Source of the DNA: Comamonas aquatica NBRC 14918
GTDB lineage: Bacteria; Pseudomonadota; Gammaproteobacteria; Burkholderiales; Burkholderiaceae_C
DNA length: 64,000 nucleotides
Assembly (NCBI RefSeq): GCF_000739875.1
Contig: NZ_BBJR01000035.1
Span: forward strand, 62,001 to 126,000
Reading direction: 5' to 3'
Shown here: piece after piece, positions 8,133 through 18,081 of the stretch
How positions within the stretch are numbered: the stretch's first letter is position 1
How the letters are laid out: each line of letters begins with the position of its first letter
Translations under genes and position numbers: made by a program
The notes under the pieces: model-generated
Told to the model about the DNA's origin: nothing
Database searches by the model: none
Seen by the model: the letters and a program-made list of their open reading frames with translations, nothing else

Positions 8133-8831
8133 CTATTCGGTCTCCAGCATGGTTTTGAGCAAGGGGATGGTGATCGCACGCTTGTTGCGCAGTGCAAACT
8201 CATCCAGCATGTCCAATAGCTGCATCAGGCTGGCCAGGTCGCGCGAAAAGCGCTTGAGCATGTAGTCCACCACATCGGCGCTCAGGGTTACGCCCCGGGC
8301 GGCCGCCTCGGTTTTCAACACCTCGCGGCGCTCTTCCTCGTTGGGCACCTGCAGCTGGAACACATGGCCCCAGCCCAGGCGGCTGCGCAGATCGTCGCGC
8401 ACCTCCATGCCTGCCGGCGGCGCATCGCCAGCCGACAAAATCCAGCGGGGCGAACCGCTGGGCGGGTTGATGGCATTCACAAACCAGTTGAAGGCACGGG
8501 CCTGCTGCATGGGCGTGAACAGGTGCACATCGTCCATCAGCACGGCCGACCAGCGTTCGTCAAACTCCGGCGGAAAACCGGTGCTGGCATCCATCCAGCC
8601 CACCTGGGCCCCCTGCTCCAGCAGCATTTCGCGCACTGCCTTGAGCAGGTGCGTCTTGCCGGAGCCGGAATCGCCCCACAGGTAGGTGGGCACCGGTGCG
8701 CGCGGCGCAGGGCCGAAGCCATCGCTGATCCAGGCCTGGAGGTGATCGACCACCGGCGCATTGCGACCGGCGTAAAAGCGCGCCAGAGAAGGCCCCGTGG
8801 GCAAGCCGATGTCCAGCGCCAGTTGCTTCAT
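8133..8831 (-). CDS. hda: DnaA regulatory inactivator Hda
   Basis: A 232-residue AAA+ protein related to the ATPase domain of DnaA. With the sliding clamp it stimulates ATP hydrolysis by DnaA and so limits replication initiation. Walker A is GDSGSGKTH, Walker B is VLMDDVHLF, and the N-terminus [11 protein letters not shown] holds the QLxLxxxxP-type clamp-binding motif, which decides this start over one 12 codons upstream. The C-terminal [12 protein letters not shown] helix is typical. It is first in a run with the HAD, pcnB and folK genes, divergent from purM. Confidence 0.93.
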   Translation of the reverse strand: MKQLALDIGLPTGPSLARFYAGRNAPVVDHLQAWISDGFGPAPRAPVPTYLWGDSGSGKTHLLKAVREMLLEQGAQVGWMDASTGFPPEFDERWSAVLMDDVHLFTPMQQARAFNWFVNAINPPSGSPRWILSAGDAPPAGMEVRDDLRSRLGWGHVFQLQVPNEEERREVLKTEAAARGVTLSADVVDYMLKRFSRDLASLMQLLDMLDEFALRNKRAITIPLLKTMLETE

Positions 8832-9206
8832 AGAGGGCATGCCGTCGACACGTCCCGCTTGCTGCACAGCAAGCGCATGGGCACAAACTCAGCCATCGGG
8901 AGCAGGAACGTAGGCATAGGGGGAGGAAAGGAGCAGGAAACGCCCTGCATGCGCAAGACCACGGCCGCATGCCAGCCGGTCCCGGCATCGCGTTTACATA
9001 TTTTAATCAGCTTCCGCCCCGCTGACAGGCGTAGGCCCCGCGCACGCCTGGACCGCACTGTGCCACAGGCCGGCGCAGCAAGCTCTCACATCCCCAGATG
9101 TCCCGCATCCCTGGGGCGGCATGCGGACATTCCGGAGGGACTGCACTTAAAATCATGGGCGTTCCTGCCCCCACATCGGGCACCACACCCTGCACAGATC
9201 CTTCTC
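8832..9206. other. Intergenic region between hda and purM
   Basis: A 375-bp divergent spacer that must hold the promoters of hda and purM. There is an AT-rich patch (TTTACATATTTTAATCA, 8994-9010) and a CTTAAAATC stretch near 9146-9154, but no hexamer pair is good enough to call. No convincing gene was seen on either strand. Confidence 0.5.
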
Positions 9207-10259
9207 ATGAGCTCCTCTGCCTCCCCATCCACCCCCATTTCCTACAAAGACGCCGGCGTTGACATCGACGCAGGCGACGCACTGGTCGAGCGCATCAAGC
9301 CGCTGGCCAAGAAGACCATGCGCGAAGGCGTGATGGCCGGCATTGGCGGCTTTGGTGCTTTGTTCGAAGTGCCCAAGCGCTACCAGGAGCCCGTGCTGGT
9401 GTCCGGCACCGACGGCGTGGGCACCAAGCTGCGCCTGGCTTTCGAGTGGAACATGCACGACACCGTGGGCATCGACCTGGTGGCCATGAGCGTCAACGAC
9501 GTGCTGGTGCAAGGCGCGGAACCCCTGTTCTTCCTGGACTACTTTGCCTGCGGCAAGCTGGACGTGGACACGGCCGCGGCCGTGGTGGGCGGCATTGCCA
9601 AGGGCTGCGAGCTGTCCGGCTGCGCCCTGATCGGCGGTGAAACCGCGGAAATGCCAGGCATGTACCCCGATGGCGAGTACGACCTGGCCGGCTTTGCCGT
9701 TGGCGCCGTGGAAAAGTCCAAGATCCTGACCGGCCAGAACGTCAAGCCCGGCGACGTGGTCCTGGGCCTGGCCTCGGCCGGCGTGCACTCCAACGGCTTC
9801 TCGCTGGTGCGCAAGTGCATCGAGCGCGCCGAAAGCCAGGACACCGTGCCCGCCACCCTGGACGGCAAGCCCTTCAAGGCTGCCATCATGGAACCCACCC
9901 GCCTGTACGTGAAGAATGTGCTGGCGGCGCTGGCCCAGCACCCCATCAAGGCCCTGGCCCACATCACCGGCGGCGGCCTGCTGGAGAACATCCCCCGCGT
10001 GCTGCCCGAAGGCACGGGCGCCGACCTGCAGGCCGGCAGCTGGCCCCAGACCGAGCTGTTCGCCTGGCTGCAAAAGACCGCCGGCATCGACGATGTGGAA
10101 ATGAACCGCACCTTCAACAACGGCATCGGCATGGTGGTGGTGGTGGCCCCCGAGGCGGCCGAGGCCACCGCAGCAACTTTGCGTGAACTGGGTGAAACGG
10201 TCTACACGATCGGTAACATTACGGCACGCACAGAAGGCGCACCCGTCCAAGTCAAGTAG
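9207..10259 (+). CDS. purM: Phosphoribosylformylglycinamidine cyclo-ligase (AIR synthetase)
   Basis: A 350-residue PurM that closes the imidazole ring of 5-aminoimidazole ribonucleotide, the fifth step of purine synthesis. Visible landmarks are [16 protein letters not shown] at the N-terminus, GTDGVGTKL for nucleotide binding, [20 protein letters not shown] and [11 protein letters not shown]. The start at 9207 ([10 protein letters not shown]) sits directly before the conserved block. It is followed after 23 bp by the AI-2E-type transporter on the same strand. Confidence 0.96.
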   Translation: MSSSASPSTPISYKDAGVDIDAGDALVERIKPLAKKTMREGVMAGIGGFGALFEVPKRYQEPVLVSGTDGVGTKLRLAFEWNMHDTVGIDLVAMSVNDVLVQGAEPLFFLDYFACGKLDVDTAAAVVGGIAKGCELSGCALIGGETAEMPGMYPDGEYDLAGFAVGAVEKSKILTGQNVKPGDVVLGLASAGVHSNGFSLVRKCIERAESQDTVPATLDGKPFKAAIMEPTRLYVKNVLAALAQHPIKALAHITGGGLLENIPRVLPEGTGADLQAGSWPQTELFAWLQKTAGIDDVEMNRTFNNGIGMVVVVAPEAAEATAATLRELGETVYTIGNITARTEGAPVQVK

Positions 10260-10282
10260 TCTTTCATCCAGAGCGATCATCC

Positions 10283-11344
10283 ATGGGGAACCAGCACCAA
10301 CTTCCGACCGTTTGTCAGTCCCCCGTAACGCCGTCCCGCGGTGTGATGATCGCCAGTTACCTGCTCATGGCCTGCACGCTGCTGCTGGTCATGTGGCAAA
10401 AGCTTCTGCCCGGGCTGCTGTGCGCATGCCTGGGCTTTTTGTTGACGCGTGCCCTGTCCACCCTGCTGGCGCGCATCGACCGGCGCCCGCCCGGGCCGAT
10501 CCCGGACCGCTGGGCCCAGGCGACGGCTGCCACCCTGGTGATCCTGGGGCCGCTGCTGTGGATTGCGATTGCCCTGACGCATTCGCGCGGCTACCTGACC
10601 GACATTCCGCACCAGTACAAGGAGCTGCTGGACTACCTGGCCAACACCGTGCTGGAGCTGCGCCAGAAGCTGCCCAATGACCTGGGCGCCCTGCTGCCCC
10701 AGGGCTCGGCCGAGATCCAGCAGACGATCGCCACCTACCTGGCCACCAAGGCCGGCGCCCTGGCCTCGGCCGGCAAGGCCTGGCTGGGCGGCCTGCTGCA
10801 CGCCTACGTGGGCCTGCTGATCGGTGCGCTGGCGGCCGTGCGCCCGCGCCTGGTACCCCGGGCACCGCTGACGCAGGCGCTGCAGCGCCGCGTCATGCTG
10901 CTGGGCGAGGCCTTCCGCCAGATCGTGGCCGCGCAGTTCTGGATTGCGCTGTTCAACACCACGCTGACCGCCCTGTTCCTGCTGCTGGTCCTGCCCACCT
11001 TTGACATCGCGCTGCCGTATACGCCGGCGCTGATCCTGCTGACCTTTGTGGCGGGCCTGATCCCCATCGTCGGCAACCTGTTTTGCAACGTGGTGCTGAC
11101 GGTGGTGGGCCTGTCCGTCTCGCCCGTGGCCGCCGCCGTCTGCCTGGGCTTTCTGATCCTGATCCACAAGGCCGAATACGTGATCAACGCCAAGGTGGTT
11201 GGCCAGCGCACCCACATGGCCGTGTGGGAGCTGCTGTCGGTGATGTTCATTGCCGAATCGGTCTTCGGCCCGGCCGGTCTGGTGGCAGCCCCGCTGTTCT
11301 ACGCCTACCTGAAGAAGGAACTGGAAGCCGCACGGCTGGTCTGA
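10283..11344 (+). CDS. AI-2E family transporter (PerM-like)
   Basis: A 353-residue polytopic membrane protein of the AI-2E transporter/PerM family. It has about eight hydrophobic helices: a pair near residues 22-55, one near 77-95, and a C-terminal group that includes the family block TFVAGLIPIVGNLFCNVVLTVVGL (roughly 252-275). Members export diverse small molecules or ions; signal-molecule export is shown for only some, so the substrate here is unknown. It is downstream of purM and ends before a bidirectional terminator. Confidence 0.85.
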   Translation: MGNQHQLPTVCQSPVTPSRGVMIASYLLMACTLLLVMWQKLLPGLLCACLGFLLTRALSTLLARIDRRPPGPIPDRWAQATAATLVILGPLLWIAIALTHSRGYLTDIPHQYKELLDYLANTVLELRQKLPNDLGALLPQGSAEIQQTIATYLATKAGALASAGKAWLGGLLHAYVGLLIGALAAVRPRLVPRAPLTQALQRRVMLLGEAFRQIVAAQFWIALFNTTLTALFLLLVLPTFDIALPYTPALILLTFVAGLIPIVGNLFCNVVLTVVGLSVSPVAAAVCLGFLILIHKAEYVINAKVVGQRTHMAVWELLSVMFIAESVFGPAGLVAAPLFYAYLKKELEAARLV

Positions 11345-11410
11345 AATAAAGAGCAGCCTGCGCTGATTGACAACGGCTTTCCCATCGATTTCGCATCGAA
11401 ACATAGAAAA

Positions 11411-11436
11411 ACAGAGCGCTGGACGCTCTGTTTTTT
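11411..11436. terminator. Bidirectional rho-independent terminator
   Basis: ACAGAGCG (11411-11418) pairs with CGCTCTGT (11424-11431) across a 5-nt loop, with six T on the right and five A on the left. It lies between the convergent AI-2E transporter and SirB1 genes and can serve both. Confidence 0.85.
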
Positions 11437-11481
11437 ATTCCTTCGGCGCCAGGCGTGAAACCACACTCGCCCGACAGGCGC

Positions 11482-12330
11482 TCAGGGCTCGGCGCGCAAC
11501 AGCTCGATGCGCGCCTCGATCAGCGGCAGATCCTGCGGCGCCGGGGCATGGCGCACATAGGTCTGCAGGTCCTGCAAGGCCGCGTCCCGCTGCCCCAGTT
11601 GCGCCAGCACCAGCCCCCGGTCCCGGTAGTGGCTGTATTCCTGCGGGCGCAGCACGATCAGCCGGTGCAGCACTGCCAGCAGTTGCGGAGCATCCTCGGC
11701 CTGGGCATGGATGGTCTGCAGGTTGCGCAGCATGCGCTCCAGAATTTCACGGCCGCTGGCTGGCACCAGGAACAGGTGCAGCGGCGCCATCTCGTCCTGC
11801 GCCAGCCCCCAGCCTTCGCGAAAAGGCTCCAGCCGCTCCTGCAGGGCGTCCTGGGTCAGGCCACGGCCCGTCAACGGATCCTGGATGATCAGGCCCTCGT
11901 CCACGTGCACCTTGATCAGGAAATGCCCGGGGAAGGAAATGCCCTGCGCCTTCAGGCCGATGGCGGTGGCCAGCTCCAGCCACAGCACGGCCAGGGAGAT
12001 CGGGATGCCCTTGCGCGTGGCCAGCACGCGGTGCACAAAGCTGTTGGCCGGGTCGGCAAAATCGTTGGCGTTCACGCCAAAGCCCAGCTTGTCGTAGAAG
12101 AACTCGTTCAGCACCACGGTGCGCTGCAGCGCACTGGCGCCCTGCGGCAACGCGGACCGCAGGCGGGCAGCCAGGCTGTCGACCTGGAACAGCACATCCT
12201 GCAGGTCCAGCGCCGGCTCGGCATCGAGCGCCAGACTGGCCGCGGCTTCCAGCAGCGGCAAATCCAGGTCCTCACGCACCAGACAGCGAAAATGCTCCAG
12301 GGCACTGGGGGCTTCAAAGTTCAGCGACAT
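11482..12330 (-). CDS. SirB1 family protein (transglutaminase-like plus TPR)
   Basis: A 282-residue SirB1-family protein. The N-terminal half has the transglutaminase-like core (RTVVLNEFFYDKLGFGVN, RKGIPISLAVLWLELA, GISFPGHFLIKV) and the C-terminal third looks like tetratricopeptide helices (YSHYRDRGLVLAQLGQRDAAL). The biochemical role is not known; the family name comes from a Salmonella locus. The ATG at 12330 (MSLNFEAPS) is preferred to the one three codons upstream. It lies behind murJ on the same strand. Confidence 0.85.
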   Translation of the reverse strand: MSLNFEAPSALEHFRCLVREDLDLPLLEAAASLALDAEPALDLQDVLFQVDSLAARLRSALPQGASALQRTVVLNEFFYDKLGFGVNANDFADPANSFVHRVLATRKGIPISLAVLWLELATAIGLKAQGISFPGHFLIKVHVDEGLIIQDPLTGRGLTQDALQERLEPFREGWGLAQDEMAPLHLFLVPASGREILERMLRNLQTIHAQAEDAPQLLAVLHRLIVLRPQEYSHYRDRGLVLAQLGQRDAALQDLQTYVRHAPAPQDLPLIEARIELLRAEP

Positions 12331-12387
12331 GGGCCGCACTCTAGCGCGATTTGCAAAGCCTCACCCACGGCAGTTGCACCGCCCGCC

Positions 12388-13950
12388 TCAGCGGCGCAGC
12401 AGAGTGCGCACGCGCAAGCCGGTCGCCAGCAGCACCCCGAAGTACACCACGCCCGCACCGCCCAGCATCAGCGCCATCAGGCCCGCGCGCTGCCACTCGT
12501 GCGCGCCCAGCGCCTGCCAGTTCCAATGCCCTTGGCCCCACAGCAAAAAGGCCCCCAGCAAGGCGGATGCCGCCAGCACCTGCAGCCCATACTTGACCCA
12601 GCCCGGGCCCGGCTGGTAGGCGCCACGGCGCAGCAGCCCAATCAGCAGCCACAGTGCATTCACCAGCGCTGCCAAACCGATCGACAGCGCCAGGCCTGCA
12701 TGGGCCAGCCATGGCACCAGCACCACATTCAAAATCTGCGTCAGCACCAACACCGCCATGGCGATCTTGACCGGCGTGCGCATGTCCTGGCTGGCAAAGT
12801 AGCCCGGTGCCAACACCTTGATGGCCACCAGCCCCAGCAGGCCGGCACCGTATCCGATCAGCGCCACGGCAATCTGCGACACATCGCTGCCCTGCAGCGC
12901 GCCGCGGTGGAACAGCGTGGCCACCAGCGGTTCGGCAAAGGTCAGCAGGGCCACGGCCGATGGCACCGCCAGCAGCACCACCAGGCGCAGGCCCCAATCC
13001 AGCATGCCGGAGTAGCGCTGCGCATCACCCGCTGCCTTGGCCGAGGCCAGCTGCGGCGTCAGCACCACGCCCAGCGCCACCCCCAGCAGCGCTGTGGGAA
13101 ATTCCATCAAACGGTCGGCATAGAACAGCCAGGTCACACTGCCCGGGGTGAGGTAGGACGCGATCTGCGTATTGATCATCAGGCTGACCTGGGCCACACC
13201 CACCCCCAGCAGGGCCGGTGCCATCAGCGCCAGGATGCGGCGCACCCCACCATCGCGCCAGGCTGCACGCACGGCCACCGGCGACAGACCGATGCGTGGC
13301 AGCAAGCCCAGTTTTTTCAGCACGGGCAGCTGCACCGCCAGCTGCAGCACACCGCCCAGCATCACCCCCGCCGCCATGGCATAAATGGGCTCCAGGCCGT
13401 GGCGCCCCATCCAGGGGGCCAGCAGCACCGCCGCCGCGATCATGCAGACATTGAGCAGCACCGGCGTGGCCGCCGGCACGGCAAACTGCTTCCAGGTGTT
13501 GAGCACACCGGCGCACAGCGCCACCAGCGACATGAAGCCGATGTACGGGAACATCCAGCGCGTCATCAGCACCGCGGCCTCGTGCGCGTGGCTACCATCC
13601 AGCCCGCTGGCGAGCAGCCACACCAGCACCGGGGCCCCGGCCACACCGACCACGCAGGTCAGCAGCAGCACCCAGAACAGCACCGTCGCCACATTCGCCA
13701 CCAGGGCGCGCGTGCGCTCCTCCCCATCCTGGGTCTTGGTGGTTGCCAGCACCGGAATGAAAGCCTGGCTGAATGCCCCCTCGGCAAACAGGCGGCGAAA
13801 CAGGTTGGGAATGCGGAAGGCAACGTTGAAGGCATCGGTCAGCGCATTGGCGCCGAACATGGAGGCCATGATGAGGTCACGGACCAGACCCGTGACCCGC
13901 GAGGCCAGAGTCAGCAACGAAACAGTGGAGGCGGCTTTGAATAACGACAC
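12388..13950 (-). CDS. murJ: Lipid II flippase MurJ
   Basis: A 520-residue MOP-superfamily protein with about 14 membrane helices that flips lipid II across the inner membrane for peptidoglycan synthesis. The N-terminus [24 protein letters not shown] and the [25 protein letters not shown] block are diagnostic, including the conserved arginines of the central cavity. No ATG is suitably placed; the GTG at 13950 starts the protein exactly at the family N-terminus, so GTG initiation is inferred. It is divergent from rpsT, as in many Burkholderiales. Confidence 0.95.
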   Translation of the reverse strand: MSLFKAASTVSLLTLASRVTGLVRDLIMASMFGANALTDAFNVAFRIPNLFRRLFAEGAFSQAFIPVLATTKTQDGEERTRALVANVATVLFWVLLLTCVVGVAGAPVLVWLLASGLDGSHAHEAAVLMTRWMFPYIGFMSLVALCAGVLNTWKQFAVPAATPVLLNVCMIAAAVLLAPWMGRHGLEPIYAMAAGVMLGGVLQLAVQLPVLKKLGLLPRIGLSPVAVRAAWRDGGVRRILALMAPALLGVGVAQVSLMINTQIASYLTPGSVTWLFYADRLMEFPTALLGVALGVVLTPQLASAKAAGDAQRYSGMLDWGLRLVVLLAVPSAVALLTFAEPLVATLFHRGALQGSDVSQIAVALIGYGAGLLGLVAIKVLAPGYFASQDMRTPVKIAMAVLVLTQILNVVLVPWLAHAGLALSIGLAALVNALWLLIGLLRRGAYQPGPGWVKYGLQVLAASALLGAFLLWGQGHWNWQALGAHEWQRAGLMALMLGGAGVVYFGVLLATGLRVRTLLRR

Positions 13951-14118
13951 CCGCCCAGTGTAGCCACGCCCACCCGCGACAAAGTGTGGCAGGGCACACA
14001 AACTTGCAACAGCCGCGCGGCGCTGGCCTGCAGCCCGCCACACCGCTTTCAACCCAACTTGGTGCGCAAGTGCACCAAGTTGAAATCCGGTGCACCATTT
14101 CCGGTCAACACAGCCATC

Positions 14119-14147
14119 CTGCACAAGCGCCCAAGCATTGCTATAAT
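14119..14147 (+). promoter_or_regulatory. Likely rpsT promoter
   Basis: A perfect TATAAT (14142-14147) stands 46 bp before the rpsT start. The best -35 candidate at 17-bp spacing is the weak CTGCAC (14119-14124). A strong -10 with a GC-rich discriminator (CGCGGGC) downstream is usual for ribosomal-protein promoters subject to stringent control. Confidence 0.6.
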
Positions 14148-14193
14148 CGCGGGCTTCGCTGGCATCATCCCCAGACAACACAAGGAATACATC

Positions 14194-14487
14194 ATGGCAA
14201 CCAAAGCCAAAAAGAACCCCCGCCTGGCCTCCGGCCGCAAGCGCGCACGCCAGAACGTCAAGCTGAACGCAGCCAACACTTCGCTGCGTTCGAAGTACCG
14301 CACCGTGGTGAAGAATGTCGAGAAGGCCGTGCTGGCCGGCGACAAGGTGAAGGCCACCGAACTGTTTGCAAAGATGCAAGCTGTGGTCGACTCGATCGCC
14401 GACAAGGGCATCTTCCACAAGAACAAGGCCGCTCGCGACAAGAGCCGTCTGTCCGCCAAGGTCAAGGCCCTGGCCACTGCCGCCTAA
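14194..14487 (+). CDS. rpsT: 30S ribosomal protein S20
   Basis: A 97-residue, lysine-rich S20 that binds 16S rRNA early in 30S assembly. The sequence [17 protein letters not shown] and [16 protein letters not shown] are typical, and the C-terminal [18 protein letters not shown] is conserved. AAGGAA lies about 8 bases upstream of the ATG. The gene is monocistronic, with its own promoter and a strong terminator, and is divergent from murJ. Confidence 0.97.
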   Translation: MATKAKKNPRLASGRKRARQNVKLNAANTSLRSKYRTVVKNVEKAVLAGDKVKATELFAKMQAVVDSIADKGIFHKNKAARDKSRLSAKVKALATAA

Positions 14488-14561
14488 TTAACCTTAGGCA
14501 TCGCCCGGAAGGCACAGCCTTCCGCCGTTTGCTTCGGGTGCGCTGCCAGCGAAACAAAAGA

Positions 14562-14583
14562 ACCGCCTCAGGGCGGTTTTTTT
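14562..14583 (+). terminator. rpsT rho-independent terminator
   Basis: ACCGCC (14562-14567) and GGCGGT (14572-14577) form a tight hairpin with a 4-nt loop, followed by seven T. Confidence 0.85.
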
Positions 14584-14645
14584 GTTTCCGCGTCCGATGC
14601 ATGCCCCGGAGCCGCACCGCGCACGCCATGCACAACGCCGAAACG

Positions 14646-14660
14646 ACCTATCACATAGGT
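14646..14660. promoter_or_regulatory. Inverted repeat upstream of mqo (possible operator 1)
   Basis: ACCTAT-CAC-ATAGGT is a perfect 6+3+6 inverted repeat in the spacer between rpsT and mqo. Its half-site CCTAT recurs in inverted order in the second palindrome at 14733-14747. A protein-binding function is inference. Confidence 0.4.
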
Positions 14661-14732
14661 ACTAATACCAATTGATTAGCATCAAATTTTGATCATTCCT
14701 TGATAATCCGAGGCTGAAAAGTCTTGTGTCTT

Positions 14733-14747
14733 CTATAGGACCTATAG
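14733..14747. promoter_or_regulatory. Inverted repeat upstream of mqo (possible operator 2)
   Basis: CTATAGG-A-CCTATAG is a perfect 7+1+7 palindrome about 80 bp before the mqo start. It is close to an AT-rich stretch (14681-14707) that may contain the promoter, though no clear -35/-10 pair at proper spacing was found. Confidence 0.45.
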
Positions 14748-14770
14748 CAGCACGCCTTCTCTCCCATCGC

Positions 14771-14805
14771 AAAAGCCTGCCCCCCCCCTGTGCGCAGGCT
14801 TTTTT
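14771..14805 (+). terminator. Terminator-like hairpin in the mqo leader
   Basis: AAAAGCCTGC (14771-14780) pairs with GCAGGCTTTT (14794-14803) across a 13-nt loop, with six T at 14800-14805. It lies only 22 bp before the mqo ATG and well after the rpsT terminator, so it either insulates mqo or attenuates transcription that starts upstream. If the mqo promoter lies upstream of it, as the AT-rich region suggests, attenuation is the simpler reading. Confidence 0.6.
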
Positions 14806-14827
14806 AGTCGCTCAGCCTCTAAAAATC

Positions 14828-16531
14828 ATGAAAAGATCCATCCAAATAGGACTGGGGTTCGTCTCGACCCTGGTCCTGGCCGCACTGTTGTTTTTATCCT
14901 GGCCGCTGTTCCCCCGCTCCGTGCCCAAGCCCGAGAACGAGCAACCCGTCGATGTGGTGATGGTGGGTGCCGGCGCCATGAGCGCCACGCTGGCCACCTA
15001 CCTGCAGGAGCTGCAACCCAACTGGAAAATCGAGGTCTTCGAGCGCCTGGACGGCGTGGCCCTGGAAAGCTCGAACGGCTGGAACAACGCCGGCACCGGC
15101 CACTCGGGTTTTGCCGAACTGAACTACACCCCCCAGTTGCCCGACGGCAGCGTGGAGACCAAGCGTGCCGTGGGCATTGCCGAACAGTTTGAGGTGACGC
15201 GCCAGTTCTGGGCCCACCAGGTCGGCCGCGGCCACCTGCAGTCGCCCGAGACCTTCGTGAACCCCACAGCCCACATGAGCTTTGTTTGGGGTGACGACAA
15301 CATCGAATTCCTGAAGAAGCGCCAGCAAGCCATGGTGCAGCATCCCCTGTTCTATGGCATGGAGTATTCCGAGGACCACGCCAAGATCAAGCAGTGGGCC
15401 CCGCTGATGATCGAAGGCCGCGACCCGGCCCAGAAGATCGCCGCCACCTACATGCCCTTGGGCACCGACGTGAACCACGGCGCCTGGACCCAGCAGTTGA
15501 TGGCCTCGCTGCAGAAGACGGACAACTTCCAGCTGCACCTGCAAAGCGAAGTGACCGCCCTGCGCCAGAACGCCGACAAGACTTGGAACGTGACCGTGGC
15601 CGACCTGGCCAACAATCGCCAGGAAAAGACCGTCAAGGCCAAGTTCGTGTTCGTGGGCGCCGGTGGCGCCGCGCTCAAGCTGCTGCAGGCCTCGGGCATC
15701 CCTGAGTCCAAGAACTACGCCGGCTTCCCCGTGGGCGGCCAGTTCCTGGCCATCGAGAACCCCGAGCTGACCACCCGCCACGACGTCAAGGCCTATGGCA
15801 TTGCCTCCACCGGTTCGCCCCCGATGTCCGTGCCCCACCTGGACGCCCGCCAGCTCGACGGCAAGCCCGTGGTGCTGTTTGGCCCCTTCGCCCTGGCCAC
15901 GACCAAATTCCTCAAGAACGGCTCCTGGTGGGACCTGTTCTCCTCGGTCAACCACGACAACCTGATGGGCATGCTGCGCGTGGGCATCCACAACCTGGAC
16001 CTGGTGCAGTACCTGCTGCAACAGGCAGAGCTGACTGACGAAGACCGCCAGCAGGTGCTGCAGCAGTACTTCCCGCACGCCAAGCGCGAGGACTGGAAGC
16101 TGATCACCGCCGGCCAGCGCGTGCAGATCATCAAGCGTGACCCCGAAAAGGGCGCCGTGCTGCAGTTCGGCACCGAGATCGTAGGCTCCGAAGACGGCAG
16201 CATCGCCGCCCTGCTGGGTGCTTCGCCCGGTGCCTCGACCGCCCCCCACATCATGCTGAACCTGCTCAAGAAGTCCTTCCCCGAGCAGATGGCCAGCGCC
16301 GAGTGGAAGGCCCACATCCAGCAGATCGTGCCCTCGTACGGTCGCAAGATCAACGAAGACGCTGCCTACACCAACGAGATCCGCCGCATGACCAGCTCGG
16401 CGCTGAAGCTGCCCTACCTAGACGTGCCACTGACCGTGGGCCAGAAGGCCGAGGCACCAGTGGCTGCCCCTGCCGCTCCGGCTGCGGCCCAGCACCCCAC
16501 GCAGCTGAACAAGGAAATGCAGGCACTCTGA
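14828..16531 (+). CDS. mqo: Malate:quinone oxidoreductase
   Basis: A 567-residue FAD enzyme that oxidises malate to oxaloacetate and passes electrons to the quinone pool. The N-terminus has a hydrophobic helix (about residues 8-27), then the dinucleotide fold [17 protein letters not shown] near residue 42. Family blocks include [28 protein letters not shown] and [11 protein letters not shown]. The C-terminus carries an Ala/Pro-rich tail. The ATG at 14828 is chosen because it starts just before the hydrophobic segment; an in-frame start further upstream would run through the leader hairpin. Regulation is likely at the leader (palindromes and hairpin upstream). Confidence 0.94.
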   Translation: MKRSIQIGLGFVSTLVLAALLFLSWPLFPRSVPKPENEQPVDVVMVGAGAMSATLATYLQELQPNWKIEVFERLDGVALESSNGWNNAGTGHSGFAELNYTPQLPDGSVETKRAVGIAEQFEVTRQFWAHQVGRGHLQSPETFVNPTAHMSFVWGDDNIEFLKKRQQAMVQHPLFYGMEYSEDHAKIKQWAPLMIEGRDPAQKIAATYMPLGTDVNHGAWTQQLMASLQKTDNFQLHLQSEVTALRQNADKTWNVTVADLANNRQEKTVKAKFVFVGAGGAALKLLQASGIPESKNYAGFPVGGQFLAIENPELTTRHDVKAYGIASTGSPPMSVPHLDARQLDGKPVVLFGPFALATTKFLKNGSWWDLFSSVNHDNLMGMLRVGIHNLDLVQYLLQQAELTDEDRQQVLQQYFPHAKREDWKLITAGQRVQIIKRDPEKGAVLQFGTEIVGSEDGSIAALLGASPGASTAPHIMLNLLKKSFPEQMASAEWKAHIQQIVPSYGRKINEDAAYTNEIRRMTSSALKLPYLDVPLTVGQKAEAPVAAPAAPAAAQHPTQLNKEMQAL

Positions 16532-16566
16532 TTGCCTCCACCCCACACACCGGCCCTGCCGGTGCC

Positions 16567-16598
16567 ACCCCGCCGACCGCTGTCGCGCGGGGTTTTTT
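16567..16598 (+). terminator. mqo rho-independent terminator
   Basis: ACCCCGC (16567-16573) pairs with GCGGGGT (16587-16593), followed by T (16593-16598). It lies 36 bp after the mqo stop. Confidence 0.75.
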
Positions 16599-16635
16599 CT
16601 TGGGGTGACGGACGCCACCGGCTTCCCGCTTTGTC

Positions 16636-18012
16636 ATGTCCCGCCTGCTGACCCACGGCCCGATCGGCCGCGCCCTGCTGCGTTTTGCCCTGCCCCTGTG
16701 GGGCGGCTACGTGCTGCAGTCGCTCAACACCTCGGTCAACGCCTTCTGGATAGGTCGCCACCTGGGCGAGGCCGCGTTGTCGGCGGCGGTGCACGCCAAC
16801 AACCTGCTGTTCGTGCTGATCGCCCTGGTCTTCGGCATCAGCCAGGCCACCAACCTGCTGGTCGCCCAGGCCGTGGGCGCGGGCGACTGGGCGCTGGCGC
16901 GGCGCACCACGGGCACCAGCGCCAGCCTGTTTCTGAGTGCGGCCCTGCTGATGGCCACCCTGGGTTGGCCGCTGGCTGCCCCGCTGCTGCGCGCCATGGG
17001 CGCCGAGCCCGCCACCACCGCCCTGGCCGTGGACTACCTGCGGGTGCTCTTTCTGGCGCTGCCCCCCATGCTGCTGCTGATCTTTGTCGCCGCCGTGCTG
17101 CGCGGCACGGGGGACAGCCGCACGCCCTTCATCGCCCTGCTGGCCGTGGCCCTGGGCGATGCTGCGCTCAATCCTCTGTTCATCTTCGGCGCTGGCCCGC
17201 TGCCCGCCTGGGGCATGGCCGGCTCGGCCCTGGCCACCCTGGTGGCCAACAGCCTGGGTCTGGCGGGGCTGCTGGCCTGGCTGCGCTGGCGGCGCGTGCC
17301 GCTGTGGCATGGCTGGCGCAAGGGTCACCGCCTGCGGCCTGATCCCGCGCTGGTGCACTGCCTGGTCGCCAAGGGCCTGCCCATGGGCCTGCAGATGCTG
17401 CTGGTGGCGCTGTCCCTGGTGCTGATGCTGGGCCTGGTCAACGCCCACGGCGCCCAGGCTTCGGCCGCGTACAGCGCGGCCCTGCAACTGTGGGCCTATG
17501 TGCAGATGCCAGCGATTGCCGTGGCCTCGGCCTGCACCACCATCGCCGCACAGAACGTGGGCGCCGGGCACTGGCCGCGCGTGGCGCGCACGGCGCATGC
17601 CGGGATTGCCTGCCACCTGCTGCTGACCGGGGCCTGCGTGGCCCTGGTCCTGGTCTTTGACCGCCCGGTGCTGGCCCTGTTCCTGCCCGATGGCAGCGCC
17701 GCCCTGGAGCCGGCGCGCCACCTCAACCGCATCGTGCTGGGCTCGTTCGTGCTGCTGGGCATCAGCGGCGTGCTGGCCGGCGTGGTGCGTGCCACGGGCG
17801 CGGTGCTGGTGCCGCTGGCCATCCTGGCCGTGGCCCTGTGGGGCGTGCGCCTGCCCCTGGCCTGGGGGCTGCAACCACTGTGGGGGCTTGAGGCGCTGTG
17901 GTGGAGCTTCCCGCTCAGCGCCCTGGCGTCCCTGCTGCTGTCCCTGGCCTACTACCTCTGGGGCCACTGGCGCCAGACCCGCCTGCTGGGCAGCGCACCG
18001 CCAACGCATTGA
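16636..18012 (+). CDS. MATE family efflux transporter
   Basis: A 458-residue polytopic protein with about 12 helices in two related halves, typical of MATE (DinF/NorM-type) cation-coupled exporters of drugs or organic cations. Recognisable segments are LRFALPLWGGYVLQSL, GISQATNLLVAQAVGAGD near residue 75 and AAVLRGTGDSRTPFIA. The second half repeats the pattern (CTTIAAQNVGAGHWPR). The substrate cannot be predicted. It starts 38 bp after the mqo terminator and is convergent with the DUF3579 gene. Confidence 0.88.
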   Translation: MSRLLTHGPIGRALLRFALPLWGGYVLQSLNTSVNAFWIGRHLGEAALSAAVHANNLLFVLIALVFGISQATNLLVAQAVGAGDWALARRTTGTSASLFLSAALLMATLGWPLAAPLLRAMGAEPATTALAVDYLRVLFLALPPMLLLIFVAAVLRGTGDSRTPFIALLAVALGDAALNPLFIFGAGPLPAWGMAGSALATLVANSLGLAGLLAWLRWRRVPLWHGWRKGHRLRPDPALVHCLVAKGLPMGLQMLLVALSLVLMLGLVNAHGAQASAAYSAALQLWAYVQMPAIAVASACTTIAAQNVGAGHWPRVARTAHAGIACHLLLTGACVALVLVFDRPVLALFLPDGSAALEPARHLNRIVLGSFVLLGISGVLAGVVRATGAVLVPLAILAVALWGVRLPLAWGLQPLWGLEALWWSFPLSALASLLLSLAYYLWGHWRQTRLLGSAPPTH

Positions 18013-18024
18013 GGCCGCAGAAAC

Positions 18025-18047
18025 AAAAAAAGCTTCCCTTCGGAAGC
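18025..18047 (-). terminator. Rho-independent terminator for the DUF3579 gene
   Basis: GCTTCC (18032-18037) pairs with GGAAGC (18042-18047) over a 4-nt loop, with seven A on the left, so read leftward it ends in seven U. Confidence 0.8.
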
Positions 18048-18081
18048 CTTCATATGCACGGCGCCAACGCCCCCACCACGA

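Noticed and set aside
11455-13944. 829-codon plus-strand frame opposite SirB1 and murJ
   Set aside because: It is a composition effect of high-GC codons; murJ and SirB1 are unambiguous on the minus strand.
14672-14707. TTGATT...GATAAT as the mqo promoter
   Set aside because: The spacing between the two hexamers is 24 bp, too long for a sigma-70 promoter; an AT-rich promoter nearby is likely but not assignable.
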